NCBI RefSeq assembly: GCF_004682015.1
Contig: NZ_SMLM01000001.1
Coordinates: 2,108,001-2,172,000, forward strand
DNA length: 64,000 nt
Direction of reading: 5' to 3'
Source of the DNA: Ramlibacter henchirensis
Lineage (GTDB): Bacteria; Pseudomonadota; Gammaproteobacteria; Burkholderiales; Burkholderiaceae_C
Position 1 is the stretch's first letter. Each line of letters starts with the position of its first letter. The position numbers and the translations under genes are program-made. Positions 10,884 to 18,462 of this stretch are shown piece by piece. The notes under the pieces were generated by a model, which worked only from the letters and a program-made list of their open reading frames with translations, ran no database searches and was not told the origin of the DNA.

Positions 10884-11519
10884 ATGGCTGGTCCACAGCA
10901 GTACACGACACCGCTTGGCGCGCCCGTCGCGTCCATCAACGACACGCTGGCATCGCTGCGGCAGGCAACCGCGGGACAGCACGCACGCATCGAATCACTG
11001 GTCGGCCTCGGCGGCCCGTTCGGCCGCGGCCACTACGGCCGAGTGCTGCAGGGCTTCGGAGCCTTCCTGCACGGGTGGGAACCGGCCGTGGCCCGCACGC
11101 TGCCTCGGCAGCTGCTGCCCTGGTTCGCCCGCGGCCGCCGCGCTTTCCTCATCGACCGCGACCTCGCCGCGCTGGGCCTGCCGGCGCTCGGGCCGGAAGC
11201 GGCCGTCGTGCCGCACCTGGAAGACCGCGCCGACGCGCTCGGCTCCCTCTACGTGATGGAAGGCGCGGCGCTCGGCGGCCAGCTGATCGCGGCCAACCTC
11301 CGGCACCGCCTGCGCATCGACGCCGACAACGGCGGCGCCTATTTCAACGGCTGCGGCAGCGGCACCGCTGCGCGCTGGCGCGAGTACCGCTCGCTCGCCC
11401 AGTCGCAACTGGAGGACGACGCCCGCGCCCGGGCCCGTGCGGCCGACGCGGCCGTGCGGACCTTCGAAGCGCTGATCGCCACCTTCGAGACGCTGCTGGA
11501 TGAACGCGCTGCTGCCTGA
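10884..11519 (+). CDS. bphO: Biliverdin-producing heme oxygenase
   Basis: Cleaves heme to biliverdin IX-alpha, the chromophore of the phytochrome encoded next. The 211-residue all-helical protein has the expected proximal-His region (LRQATAGQHARIESL, His33) and the distal helix LGSLYVMEGAALGGQLI, whose glycines bend over the heme. It matches bacterial BphO/HemO proteins. ATG 10884 was preferred to an in-frame ATG at 10803, since the added residues look like translated upstream noncoding DNA. Its 3' end overlaps the bacteriophytochrome start by 20 bases, a classic bphO-bphP arrangement that implies coupled translation and a matched supply of chromophore. Confidence 0.9.
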   Translation: MAGPQQYTTPLGAPVASINDTLASLRQATAGQHARIESLVGLGGPFGRGHYGRVLQGFGAFLHGWEPAVARTLPRQLLPWFARGRRAFLIDRDLAALGLPALGPEAAVVPHLEDRADALGSLYVMEGAALGGQLIAANLRHRLRIDADNGGAYFNGCGSGTAARWREYRSLAQSQLEDDARARARAADAAVRTFEALIATFETLLDERAAA

Positions 11520-13704
11520 CCTGGCCGTCTGCGCTCAAGAGCCGATCCGGGTGCCCGGTGCGATCCAGCCGCACGGCTGGATGACGGTGCTGTCGGCGCA
11601 AGGCAAGCTCCTCGCCTGGAGTGCGAACTGGCGCAACGCCGACCGCGCGGGCGAGGCGGCCGCCCTGGTGCGCGACAACCTCGGGGCGCTGCAGGGCGGC
11701 GAAGGCCCGGCCGCACTGGGCCGCATCGAGCTGCATGGCACCGGGCTGGACGTCGGCGGCCACCGCAACGGCGAGCTGGTGCTGCTGGAGTTCGAACCGG
11801 CGACGCCGGACAGCGGCACCCAGGCGCCGATCTACTCGCTGGCCCGGCACTTCCTGCCGCAGCTGCAGCAGGCCCGCTCCGTCCAGGCCCTGGCCGAACT
11901 CGCGGCGGCCGAGATCAAGCGGCTGACCGGTTTCGGCCGCACCCTGGTCTACCGCTTCGACGAAGAAGGCCATGGCGAAGTGCTGGCCGAGCAGATCGAG
12001 CCCGGCTACGACTCCTATGCCGGCCATCGCTTCCCCGCGTCGGACCTGCCGGCGCAGGCGCGCGAGCTCTACCTGCTCAACCACATCCGCCTGATCCCGA
12101 ATGCCGACTACGAGCCCGTGCCGCTCGTGGGCGCCGACCCGGGATGGGATGCGCGATCGCTGGACCTGTCCTGGGCGGGCCTGCGCAGCGTGTCGCCCGT
12201 GCACCTGGAATACATGCGCAACATGGGGACGCTGGCGTCGATGTCGGTGTCCATCGTGGTCCGCGGGCGCCTGTGGGGCCTGATCTCCTGCCATGACCAT
12301 GCGCCGCGCCGTCTGCCGTTCCAGACGCGGGCTGCCTGCGAACACCTGGGCCGCCTCCTGTCGCTGCAGATCGCGTCGCGGGAGGACACCACCGAGGTCG
12401 CCGCGCGGCTGGAGCTGCGCCAGCTCACGCTGCAGATCGTCTCGCACCTCGCCGACGGCGATTCGACGTTGCAGCGCATGGTGGCCGAACCGACGCCGCT
12501 GCTGCGCCTGGCCCAGGCCAGCGGCGCGGCCGTGGTGCTGAACGAGGACTGCTGGACCACCGGCGACACGCCCGACCGCGCGCAGATCGGCGCGCTGGCC
12601 AAGTGGATCGCGGCCAAGAACCAGGAGGTGTGGAGCAGCGACCGGCTGGCCGAGGAGTACCCGCCCGGCGAGGCCTTCGGCGCGCGCGCCGCGGGCGTGC
12701 TGGCGGTGTCCATCTCGCAGGTGCACCAGCACCTCGTGCTGTGGTTCCGGCCCGAGCTGGTCACCACCATCCGCTGGGCGGGCGATCCGCGCAAGGAGCT
12801 GACCATGACGGGCGGACGGATCCACCCGCGCAAGAGCTTCTCGAGCTGGCAGCAGCAGGTGCGCGGCCGCTGCGCGCCCTGGAGCGCCACGCAGGAATCC
12901 GCCGTGACCGAACTGCGCCACGCGCTGATCGGCATCGTGCTGCGCCGCGCCGAGGAGATGGCCGAAGTCGCCTCCGAACTCGGGCGCGTCAACAAGGAGC
13001 TCGAAGCCTTCTCCTACACCGTGTCGCACGACCTGCGCGCGCCGATGCGCCACATCGCCGGCTACGTCGACCTGGTGCAGGACATGGAGGGCAAGCACCT
13101 CTCCGAGCGCTCGATGCGCTACCTGTCGCACGTGAAGGAAGCCGCGGCGTACGCGGGGCACCTGGTGGACGCGCTGCTGGATTTCTCGCGCATGGGCCGA
13201 TCGGCCATCAAGCGCGGCCGCGTCGAGACGCGCCTGCTCGTCGACGAACTGATCGCCGAGTTCAACCGGCAGGAGCAGGGCCGCCGGATCGACTGGCGCA
13301 TCGAGGACCCGCTGCCATCGCTGTGGGCCGACCCGTTCCTGTTGCAGGTGGCGCTGCGCAACCTGCTGGGCAACGCGGTCAAGTACACCCGCACGCGCGA
13401 GAAGGCGCAGGTGCGCATCGTCGGCGTGCGCGACGCCGCCGGCGAAGGCCTGGAGATCGTCGACAACGGCGTGGGCTTCCAGCAGAAATACGTGGCCAAG
13501 CTGTTCGGCGTGTTCCAGCGCCTGCACCAGGCCGAGGAATTCGAGGGCACCGGCATCGGGCTGGCCAGCGTGCGCAGGATCGTCGAGCGCCACGGCGGCA
13601 CGGTCTGGGCGCGCGGTGAGCCCGACCAGGGAGCGACCTTCGGTTTCACCCTGCCGAGAAAAGCGGACGCCAGGCCGCGCGAAGAGGGGCCGACCCGGTC
13701 GTAA
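11500..13704 (+). CDS. bphP: Bacteriophytochrome histidine kinase
   Basis: Red/far-red photoreceptor kinase of 734 residues with a PAS-GAF-PHY core and HisKA-HATPase output, cytoplasmic. Cys11, just before EPIRVPGAIQPHG, is the canonical biliverdin-attachment cysteine. The GAF domain has PASDLPAQAR (179-188, Asp182), His235 in PVHLEYMRNMG and His265 in ISCHDH, equivalent to Asp207, His260 and His290 of the Deinococcus protein. The PHY tongue contains PRKSF (443-447). The phospho-acceptor is His510 in YTVSHDLRAP, followed by LLGNAVKYT and GVGFQQKY of the ATPase domain. All key residues for a photochromic kinase are present. A response regulator follows 32 bases later and is the likely partner. 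Confidence 0.95.
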   Translation: MNALLPDLAVCAQEPIRVPGAIQPHGWMTVLSAQGKLLAWSANWRNADRAGEAAALVRDNLGALQGGEGPAALGRIELHGTGLDVGGHRNGELVLLEFEPATPDSGTQAPIYSLARHFLPQLQQARSVQALAELAAAEIKRLTGFGRTLVYRFDEEGHGEVLAEQIEPGYDSYAGHRFPASDLPAQARELYLLNHIRLIPNADYEPVPLVGADPGWDARSLDLSWAGLRSVSPVHLEYMRNMGTLASMSVSIVVRGRLWGLISCHDHAPRRLPFQTRAACEHLGRLLSLQIASREDTTEVAARLELRQLTLQIVSHLADGDSTLQRMVAEPTPLLRLAQASGAAVVLNEDCWTTGDTPDRAQIGALAKWIAAKNQEVWSSDRLAEEYPPGEAFGARAAGVLAVSISQVHQHLVLWFRPELVTTIRWAGDPRKELTMTGGRIHPRKSFSSWQQQVRGRCAPWSATQESAVTELRHALIGIVLRRAEEMAEVASELGRVNKELEAFSYTVSHDLRAPMRHIAGYVDLVQDMEGKHLSERSMRYLSHVKEAAAYAGHLVDALLDFSRMGRSAIKRGRVETRLLVDELIAEFNRQEQGRRIDWRIEDPLPSLWADPFLLQVALRNLLGNAVKYTRTREKAQVRIVGVRDAAGEGLEIVDNGVGFQQKYVAKLFGVFQRLHQAEEFEGTGIGLASVRRIVERHGGTVWARGEPDQGATFGFTLPRKADARPREEGPTRS

Positions 13705-13736
13705 AAGAGAAGAAGCAAAAAAAGAGAGGACCCGAC

Positions 13737-14195
13737 ATGCTCAAGCCGATCCTGCTGGTCGAAGACGACAAGCGCGACCTGGAGCTCACGCTGGTCGCGC
13801 TTGAACGCAGCCAGCTGGCCAATGAAGTGATCGTGGTGCGCGACGGCGCCCAGGCGCTGGACTACCTGCTGCGCGAGGGCGACTTCCGCAATCGCGAGGA
13901 GGGCAACCCCGCCGTCGTGCTGCTGGACCTGAAGCTGCCCAAGATCAACGGCCTCGAAGTGCTTCAGAAGGTGCGCGCCACGCCCGCGTTGCGCAGCATG
14001 CCGGTGGTGATGCTCACGTCCTCGCAGGAGGAATCGGACGTGCTGCGCAGCTACGAGCTGGGCGTCAACGCCTACGTCGTCAAGCCGGTCGAATTCAAGC
14101 AGTTCGTCGCGGCGATCGCGGACCTGGGGGTGTTCTGGGCCGTGCTGAACGAGCCCCCGCCGGGCTCCATGAAAGCCATCCGCCGACATGAATGA
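13737..14195 (+). CDS. Single-domain response regulator (Rcp1-like phytochrome partner)
   Basis: A 152-residue stand-alone receiver domain, probably phosphorylated by the phytochrome kinase just upstream. Acidic residues Glu9-Asp10-Asp11 start the fold, Asp64 in VVLLDLKLP is the phospho-acceptor, and MLTSSQEESDV and VKPVEFKQF carry the conserved Thr/Ser and Lys. The insert LLREGDFRNREEGN (residues 44-57) is characteristic of the Rcp1/DrRR group, which dimerises and pairs with bacterial phytochromes. AGAGGAC lies upstream of the ATG. There is no DNA-binding output, so signalling must pass by phosphotransfer or protein contact. The last eight bases overlap the next kinase gene. Confidence 0.92.
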   Translation: MLKPILLVEDDKRDLELTLVALERSQLANEVIVVRDGAQALDYLLREGDFRNREEGNPAVVLLDLKLPKINGLEVLQKVRATPALRSMPVVMLTSSQEESDVLRSYELGVNAYVVKPVEFKQFVAAIADLGVFWAVLNEPPPGSMKAIRRHE

Positions 14196-16161
14196 ACACC
14201 TGCCGGAGACAGGCAGCCCCGACAAGCCGCTGAAGGTCCTGCTGCTGGAGGATTCGCGGTTCGATGCCGAACTGCTGCGCGAGGCGCTGCTCGCGTCGTA
14301 CCCGCGGGCGGCCCTGGACATCGTGCGCGACGAGCCCGGTTTCCTCGAAGCCATCCAGGCCCGGCGCTACGACCTGATCCTGTCCGACTTCGAGCTGCCG
14401 GGATTCACCGGCGAACAGGCGCTGGCCGAGGCCCGCGCGCGCAACCCGCGCGTGCCCTTCATCTTCGTGTCCGGCGTGATCGGCGAGGACAACGCGGTGG
14501 AGATGCTCAAGCGCGGCGCCACCGACTACGTCAGCAAGAACCGGCTGGCGCGGCTGCCGCTGGTGATCGAGCGGGCCTTGCGCGAAGTCGGGCAGCGCGA
14601 GGCGCGCGAGGCCGCCCAGGTGCAGCTGCGCGAGGCCAACGCGGTGTTCGCCCGCGTGGTGGACTCGCTGCGCAACTACGCCGTGATCCTGATGGACACC
14701 CGGGGCACGATCCGCTTCTGGAACCAGGCGGCCGGCGACATCTTCGGCTGGGACGATGAGGACGCGGTGGGGCGCTCGGCCGAACTGCTGTTCACGCCGC
14801 AGGACCGCGAGTCGGGCGCGTTCGCGTGCGAAATGGCGCAGGCGCTGGCCCAGGGCAAGGCCGACGACAACCGCTGGATGCTGCGCAGCGACGGACTGCA
14901 CCTGTGGGCCGAGGGCGTGCTGATGCCGCTGTTCAACGACGCGCAGGAGCACAGCGGCTTTTGCAAGATCGTGCGCGACGCCACCGCCGACTATCGCGAC
15001 GCCGAGGCCCTGCGCGCCGCCAAGGAAGAAGCCGAGCGCGCCAACCAGGCCAAGGACCGCTTCCTGGCCGTGCTCTCGCACGAGCTGCGCACGCCGCTGT
15101 CGCCGATCGCGACGGCCGCCCACCTGCTGGAGCGCACCGCCACCGTGCCGCCCAAGTACCAGCACCTGCTGCCGATGATCCAGCGCAACGTGGCGCTGGA
15201 GGCGCGGCTGATCGAGGACCTGCTTGACGTCACGGCCATCTCGGCGGGCAAGGTGAGCCTGCGGCCCGAGCCGGTGGACATGCACAAACTGGTGCGTGTC
15301 GTCGTCGACATGCTGGAAGCCCAGGCCAGGGACAAGCACCTGGTGATCGACCTCGACCTGCGCGCCGGCTTCGCCCTGGTGACGGCCGACGAGGCGCGCA
15401 TGCAGCAGGTGCTGTGGAACCTGCTGCGCAACGCGATCAAGTTCTCGCCGGAAGGCGGCCGCGTGGAGGTGCAGACCTCGAACGACGGCGCTTGCTTCGT
15501 GCTGGAGTGCCGCGACCACGGCATCGGCATCGAGCCCGAGGCGCTGCCGCGCATCTTCAGCGCGTTCGAGCAGGCCGATCGCCAGGCGTCGCAAAGCTTC
15601 GGCGGCCTGGGTCTGGGCCTGGCCATCGCACGCGGCCTGGTGGCCGAGCACAAGGGCGAGATCACCGCGCACAGCGAAGGCCGCGGCAAGGGCGCCACCT
15701 TCCGCCTGAAGCTGCGCAGCCATGTGCCGGCCGAATCCACTTCCCATGGTGCGCCGCCGCGGCTGGAACGCGATGAGACGGGCGGCTGGCGGCTGCTGCT
15801 GGTGGAAGACAACCAGGACGCGGCCGAAACCATCGTCATGTGCCTGGAAACCTACGGCTACCGTGTGACGCACGTGGGCACCTGCGCCGAGGCCGTGCGA
15901 GCCGCGCGCCAGTCGCAGTTCGACGTCGTGCTCACCGACCTCGGCCTGCCCGATGGCAGCGGCATCGACGTCGGGCGTGCGCTGAGCAAGTCGTTGCCGG
16001 TCGTGGCGCTGTCAGGCTACGGCGCCACGCCGGACCTGCAGCGCTCGGCGATGGCGGGATTTGCCGGGCACCTGGTGAAGCCGGCGCAGCCGCAGGCGAT
16101 CCATGCGGCGCTGCAGAAGGCGCTGGGGGCGCGGGCAGTCAGCGCCGAGGGTGCGCAGTAG
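14188..16161 (+). CDS. Hybrid sensor kinase REC-PAS-HisKA-HATPase-REC
   Basis: A 657-residue cytoplasmic hybrid kinase. An N-terminal receiver domain (about 14-130, Asp67 in LILSDFELPG) leads through a coiled segment to a PAS domain (about 155-275), HisKA with His298 in VLSHELRTP, a HATPase domain (NLLRNAIKFS, then GIGIEPEAL and GGLGLGLAIA) and a C-terminal receiver (about 533-648, Asp584 in VVLTDLGLPDG). A receiver ahead of the sensor lets an upstream phosphate or partner control the kinase. The gene overlaps the response-regulator gene by eight bases, so it belongs to the phytochrome operon and could pass the light signal further. No DNA-binding domain is present. A hairpin follows the stop. 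Confidence 0.9.
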   Translation: MNEHLPETGSPDKPLKVLLLEDSRFDAELLREALLASYPRAALDIVRDEPGFLEAIQARRYDLILSDFELPGFTGEQALAEARARNPRVPFIFVSGVIGEDNAVEMLKRGATDYVSKNRLARLPLVIERALREVGQREAREAAQVQLREANAVFARVVDSLRNYAVILMDTRGTIRFWNQAAGDIFGWDDEDAVGRSAELLFTPQDRESGAFACEMAQALAQGKADDNRWMLRSDGLHLWAEGVLMPLFNDAQEHSGFCKIVRDATADYRDAEALRAAKEEAERANQAKDRFLAVLSHELRTPLSPIATAAHLLERTATVPPKYQHLLPMIQRNVALEARLIEDLLDVTAISAGKVSLRPEPVDMHKLVRVVVDMLEAQARDKHLVIDLDLRAGFALVTADEARMQQVLWNLLRNAIKFSPEGGRVEVQTSNDGACFVLECRDHGIGIEPEALPRIFSAFEQADRQASQSFGGLGLGLAIARGLVAEHKGEITAHSEGRGKGATFRLKLRSHVPAESTSHGAPPRLERDETGGWRLLLVEDNQDAAETIVMCLETYGYRVTHVGTCAEAVRAARQSQFDVVLTDLGLPDGSGIDVGRALSKSLPVVALSGYGATPDLQRSAMAGFAGHLVKPAQPQAIHAALQKALGARAVSAEGAQ

Positions 16162-16175
16162 GTCCAAAACGTTCC

Positions 16176-16198
16176 GTCATTCCCGCGAAGGCGGGAAG
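16176..16198. terminator. Hairpin between convergent genes, dispersed-repeat type
   Basis: The core TTCCCGC-gaag-GCGGGAA is a perfect 7-bp stem with a 4-base loop, preceded by GTCA. It lies in the 37 bases between the stops of two convergent genes, where a bidirectional terminator is expected. The sequence resembles a small dispersed repeat (GTCATTCCCGCGAAGGCGGG) that I recall from many proteobacterial genomes. No T-run follows on the plus strand. Confidence 0.6.
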
Positions 16199-16501
16199 TC
16201 AGAGAATCGTGTGCAGGCGCGCGGCACCGTCACCGTGCAGGGCCTTGAGCAGGTTGCGTCCTCGGCGCTCCTCTTCGGGATCGGGCAGGTCCAGCATCTC
16301 GCGCACGTCGGGCAGCGGCTCCAAGCAGGGGCCGAGAGCGGTTTCCAGGGCCGCCAGGCCGGTGGTCTCCAGTTCGGGCGAACCGGTTCGCTCCAGGTGC
16401 GCCCTCAGGTCCCGCACCATGCGATGGAGGAATAGCTTTGTCGCTTCGGGCAACAGCAGGTCGCCGTTCATCTGCTCCTGGGCGCGGGGAAGATAGGACA
16501 T
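16199..16501 (-). CDS. Hypothetical protein, 100 residues
   Basis: A small, mostly helical, soluble protein without a signal peptide. It reads MSYLPRAQEQMNGDLLLPEA at the N-terminus and is rich in Leu, Glu and Arg, with a Pro/Glu-rich turn (LPDPEEERRG) near residue 78. I do not recognise the family. It ends against the phytochrome operon hairpin and lies 93 bases downstream of the stop of an alpha/beta-hydrolase gene on the same strand, so it could have its own promoter or be the last gene of that unit. The translation looks protein-like (balanced composition, amphipathic helices), which is why it is kept. Confidence 0.6.
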   Translation of the reverse strand: MSYLPRAQEQMNGDLLLPEATKLFLHRMVRDLRAHLERTGSPELETTGLAALETALGPCLEPLPDVREMLDLPDPEEERRGRNLLKALHGDGAARLHTIL

Positions 16502-16594
16502 TGCAACGCACTCCTCAAGTTGCAGCCAGTGTCGGCCGCTCGCCCGGGGGCGCTTGTCAGTCGCGCGCGCACAGGCATGTGCGTGCGCCGCGAC

Positions 16595-17785
16595 TCACGC
16601 CGACAGCCACTGCCGCATCTTCTGGAAGACCGCTTCGCTTCGAAGCAGCCCGAGGTGGTCGACGCCCTGGATGACCCAGCGATGCTCCGTGGGCAGCAGC
16701 AGGTCGCGCACGGCCTCCGCGTGCCGGCCGAGGGCGCTGTCCACCGGCACGACCCCATCGGTGCGCCCGTCGCCGATGGAACCGGCGATCGCATGGGCGG
16801 GCACTCCGGACGGCACGCCCGCGGTCCACTGTTGCGTCGTCGGCAGGCCCACGCGCGTCTCGTCCTCCAGCACGCGCCCTTCGAGGAAGTCGCGCATCCC
16901 CGGGCTGCGCCGCCGCGCCACGCGCGCCAGCTGCGGCAGCCAGGCCACCGGCCCGAAACCGAGACGCGCGAGCAGGTCGCCCGACGCATCCGCGCCGTGG
17001 TGAGGCGTGCCGAGGAAAACCAGGTGACGCACGTGGGCCGGCCAGGCCATGCCCGCGCGCTGCGCCTGGTGCAGCGCGCTGCGCACCACCAGGCCGCCCA
17101 TGCCGTGGCCCAGCAACGCGACGCCCTGCAGCGGCACCCGCCAGTGGGCCAGCAGCACTTCCAGTTCCGCGGCGAGCTCGCGGCCGGTGGCCGGCACCGG
17201 GCGGCCCGTGTTGTACAGCGCATGAACCGGCGTGCACGCCAGCGCTTGCGCAAGGGCCTGCGCATGGTCGTGCGTTCCCTGGTCCCACTGCAGGTCGTTG
17301 CGCGCCAGGTCGTGGACCATCAGCAGGACGCGCGGCTGCGCCGCCGCGACGCTGCTGCGCAGCTCGAGGTGGATCGCCAGCGGGTTGTCGGTGCGGTGCA
17401 GGTGGTCGCCCATGATCGCGTTGAGCATCGCGATCGCGGCCTCGCGCGCGGGCACCGGCTCGTGCGGCGCGGTCTCGCGCAGCGGATCCAGCAGCCAGGC
17501 CTGCAACGAGGCAAGGGCGAGGTCCAGGGCGCCGCCGGCCAGGTCGGTCGTGCCGCGCAGCCCGCGGTAGACGATCGCGCCCACGCCGGTGTACGGCCGG
17601 CCGATGCGCGCGCCGCGCACGGGAGGCTCGACGTTGGCGACGCGCTCGTGCGCGGCTTCGACGCGGTCCAGGCCCGAGCGCACCGCATCGACCAGCAGGC
17701 GCATGCCGCCGCGCAGGTCGCGGACGGCTCCGGCCGCGTGGCTGGGCCAGGGTTCGCGGCGCGCTGAAGTCGTCGGTTCTGTCAT
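16595..17785 (-). CDS. Alpha/beta-hydrolase fold protein with Gly at the nucleophile position
   Basis: A 396-residue lipase-like protein. Residues 150-390 form an alpha/beta-hydrolase core: VLLMVHDLARND at the oxyanion-hole strand, LLGHGMGGLVVR at the nucleophile elbow, LVFLGTPHHGA, an acidic DGVVPVDSA and a late GVDHLGLL with the candidate catalytic Asp and His. The elbow should read GHSMGG, but codon 228 (bases 17102-17104) is GGC, Gly, not Ser. The N-terminal 110 residues are helical and not recognised. The start at 17785 is the second in-frame ATG, just after the last upstream noncoding bases. Either a non-catalytic binding protein or a recently inactivated esterase; the rest of the frame is intact. 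Confidence 0.8.
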   Translation of the reverse strand: MTEPTTSARREPWPSHAAGAVRDLRGGMRLLVDAVRSGLDRVEAAHERVANVEPPVRGARIGRPYTGVGAIVYRGLRGTTDLAGGALDLALASLQAWLLDPLRETAPHEPVPAREAAIAMLNAIMGDHLHRTDNPLAIHLELRSSVAAAQPRVLLMVHDLARNDLQWDQGTHDHAQALAQALACTPVHALYNTGRPVPATGRELAAELEVLLAHWRVPLQGVALLGHGMGGLVVRSALHQAQRAGMAWPAHVRHLVFLGTPHHGADASGDLLARLGFGPVAWLPQLARVARRRSPGMRDFLEGRVLEDETRVGLPTTQQWTAGVPSGVPAHAIAGSIGDGRTDGVVPVDSALGRHAEAVRDLLLPTEHRWVIQGVDHLGLLRSEAVFQKMRQWLSA

Positions 17786-18012
17786 GTCATGAGGCGGGCT
17801 GTGCAGTGATGCTAGGCAGCCGTGCGAGCGCTCTTCGTAGGAGGAAGGTGACAACTGGCCGGGCTACACCGCCCTCGAAAGGCCGAGTCACGTCCCCACA
17901 GGACGCGCCGTCGCGTTCCTACAGTTGCGCAAAGGGCCCGCAACCAGAATTCCAGTCAGGGAACGCGGGCGACCGCTTCTCCATGACTCATCAATTTTCT
18001 GGAGTATTCGCC

Positions 18013-18327
18013 ATGTTCAAGACCACCCTCACCGCCGCCTTCGTCTCGGCCGCCGCGCTGGGCCTGACCGCCTGCGACGTGCAGAAGACCCAGGAGGGCA
18101 ATGTCCAGGTGCCCAAATACGAAGTCTCCAAGACCCAGGAAGGCAGCGCCCAGCTGCCGAAGTACGACGTCAAGGGTCCCGACGTGAACGTTTCCAAGAC
18201 CGAGAAGCAGGTCTCCGTGCCGAACGTGGACGTGAAGACCGAGAAGAAGACGATCGAGGTTCCGAAGGTCTCCGTGACGACCCCGCAGGAGAAGGAAAAG
18301 CAGGCGAACGCGGGCGAGAAGAAGTAA
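18013..18327 (+). CDS. Small Lys/Val-rich lipoprotein
   Basis: A 104-residue predicted lipoprotein: signal MFKTTLTAAFVSAAALGLTAC with the lipobox LTAC (Cys21). The mature part is low-complexity and repetitive, alternating VPKYEVSKTQEG-like and VPNVDVKTEKK-like units with a period of about 10-13 residues, highly charged and with no aromatic core. It may be an extended or amphipathic periplasmic tether, but no known family is recognised. ATG 18013 is preceded by GGAG nine bases upstream. The 227 bases between it and the hydrolase start hold only its promoter region. A strong hairpin follows the stop, so it is monocistronic. Confidence 0.75.
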   Translation: MFKTTLTAAFVSAAALGLTACDVQKTQEGNVQVPKYEVSKTQEGSAQLPKYDVKGPDVNVSKTEKQVSVPNVDVKTEKKTIEVPKVSVTTPQEKEKQANAGEKK

Positions 18328-18333
18328 GGCCTT

Positions 18334-18365
18334 CACAAAGAAAACGCTACGCGTTTTTCTTTGTG
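18334..18365. terminator. Rho-independent terminator
   Basis: CACAAAGAAAACGC and GCGTTTTTCTTTGTG form a stem of about 14 bp with a three-base loop and one bulged T, starting seven bases after the lipoprotein stop. The A-rich and T-rich arms make it work in both directions, although the stem itself supplies the T-run. Confidence 0.8.
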
Positions 18366-18375
18366 CCCTGAACAG

Positions 18376-18411
18376 TTGAGCGAGGACCGGCAAAGCCGGA
18401 TCCTCGCTCAA
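18376..18411. repeat. Near-perfect 36-base inverted repeat
   Basis: TTGAGCGAGGACCGGC pairs with GCCGG-A-TCCTCGCTCAA around an AAA loop: sixteen base pairs with a single bulged A. It lies between the first terminator and the 3' end of the carboxyltransferase gene. It lacks a T-run, so it may be the terminator of the minus-strand gene, an RNA-stabilising hairpin or a protein site. Confidence 0.7.
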
Positions 18412-18462
18412 GTGTGAGTCCGCGCTGCATGCTATTCCGCGCGGACGGTGCCCCTGCGGGGA

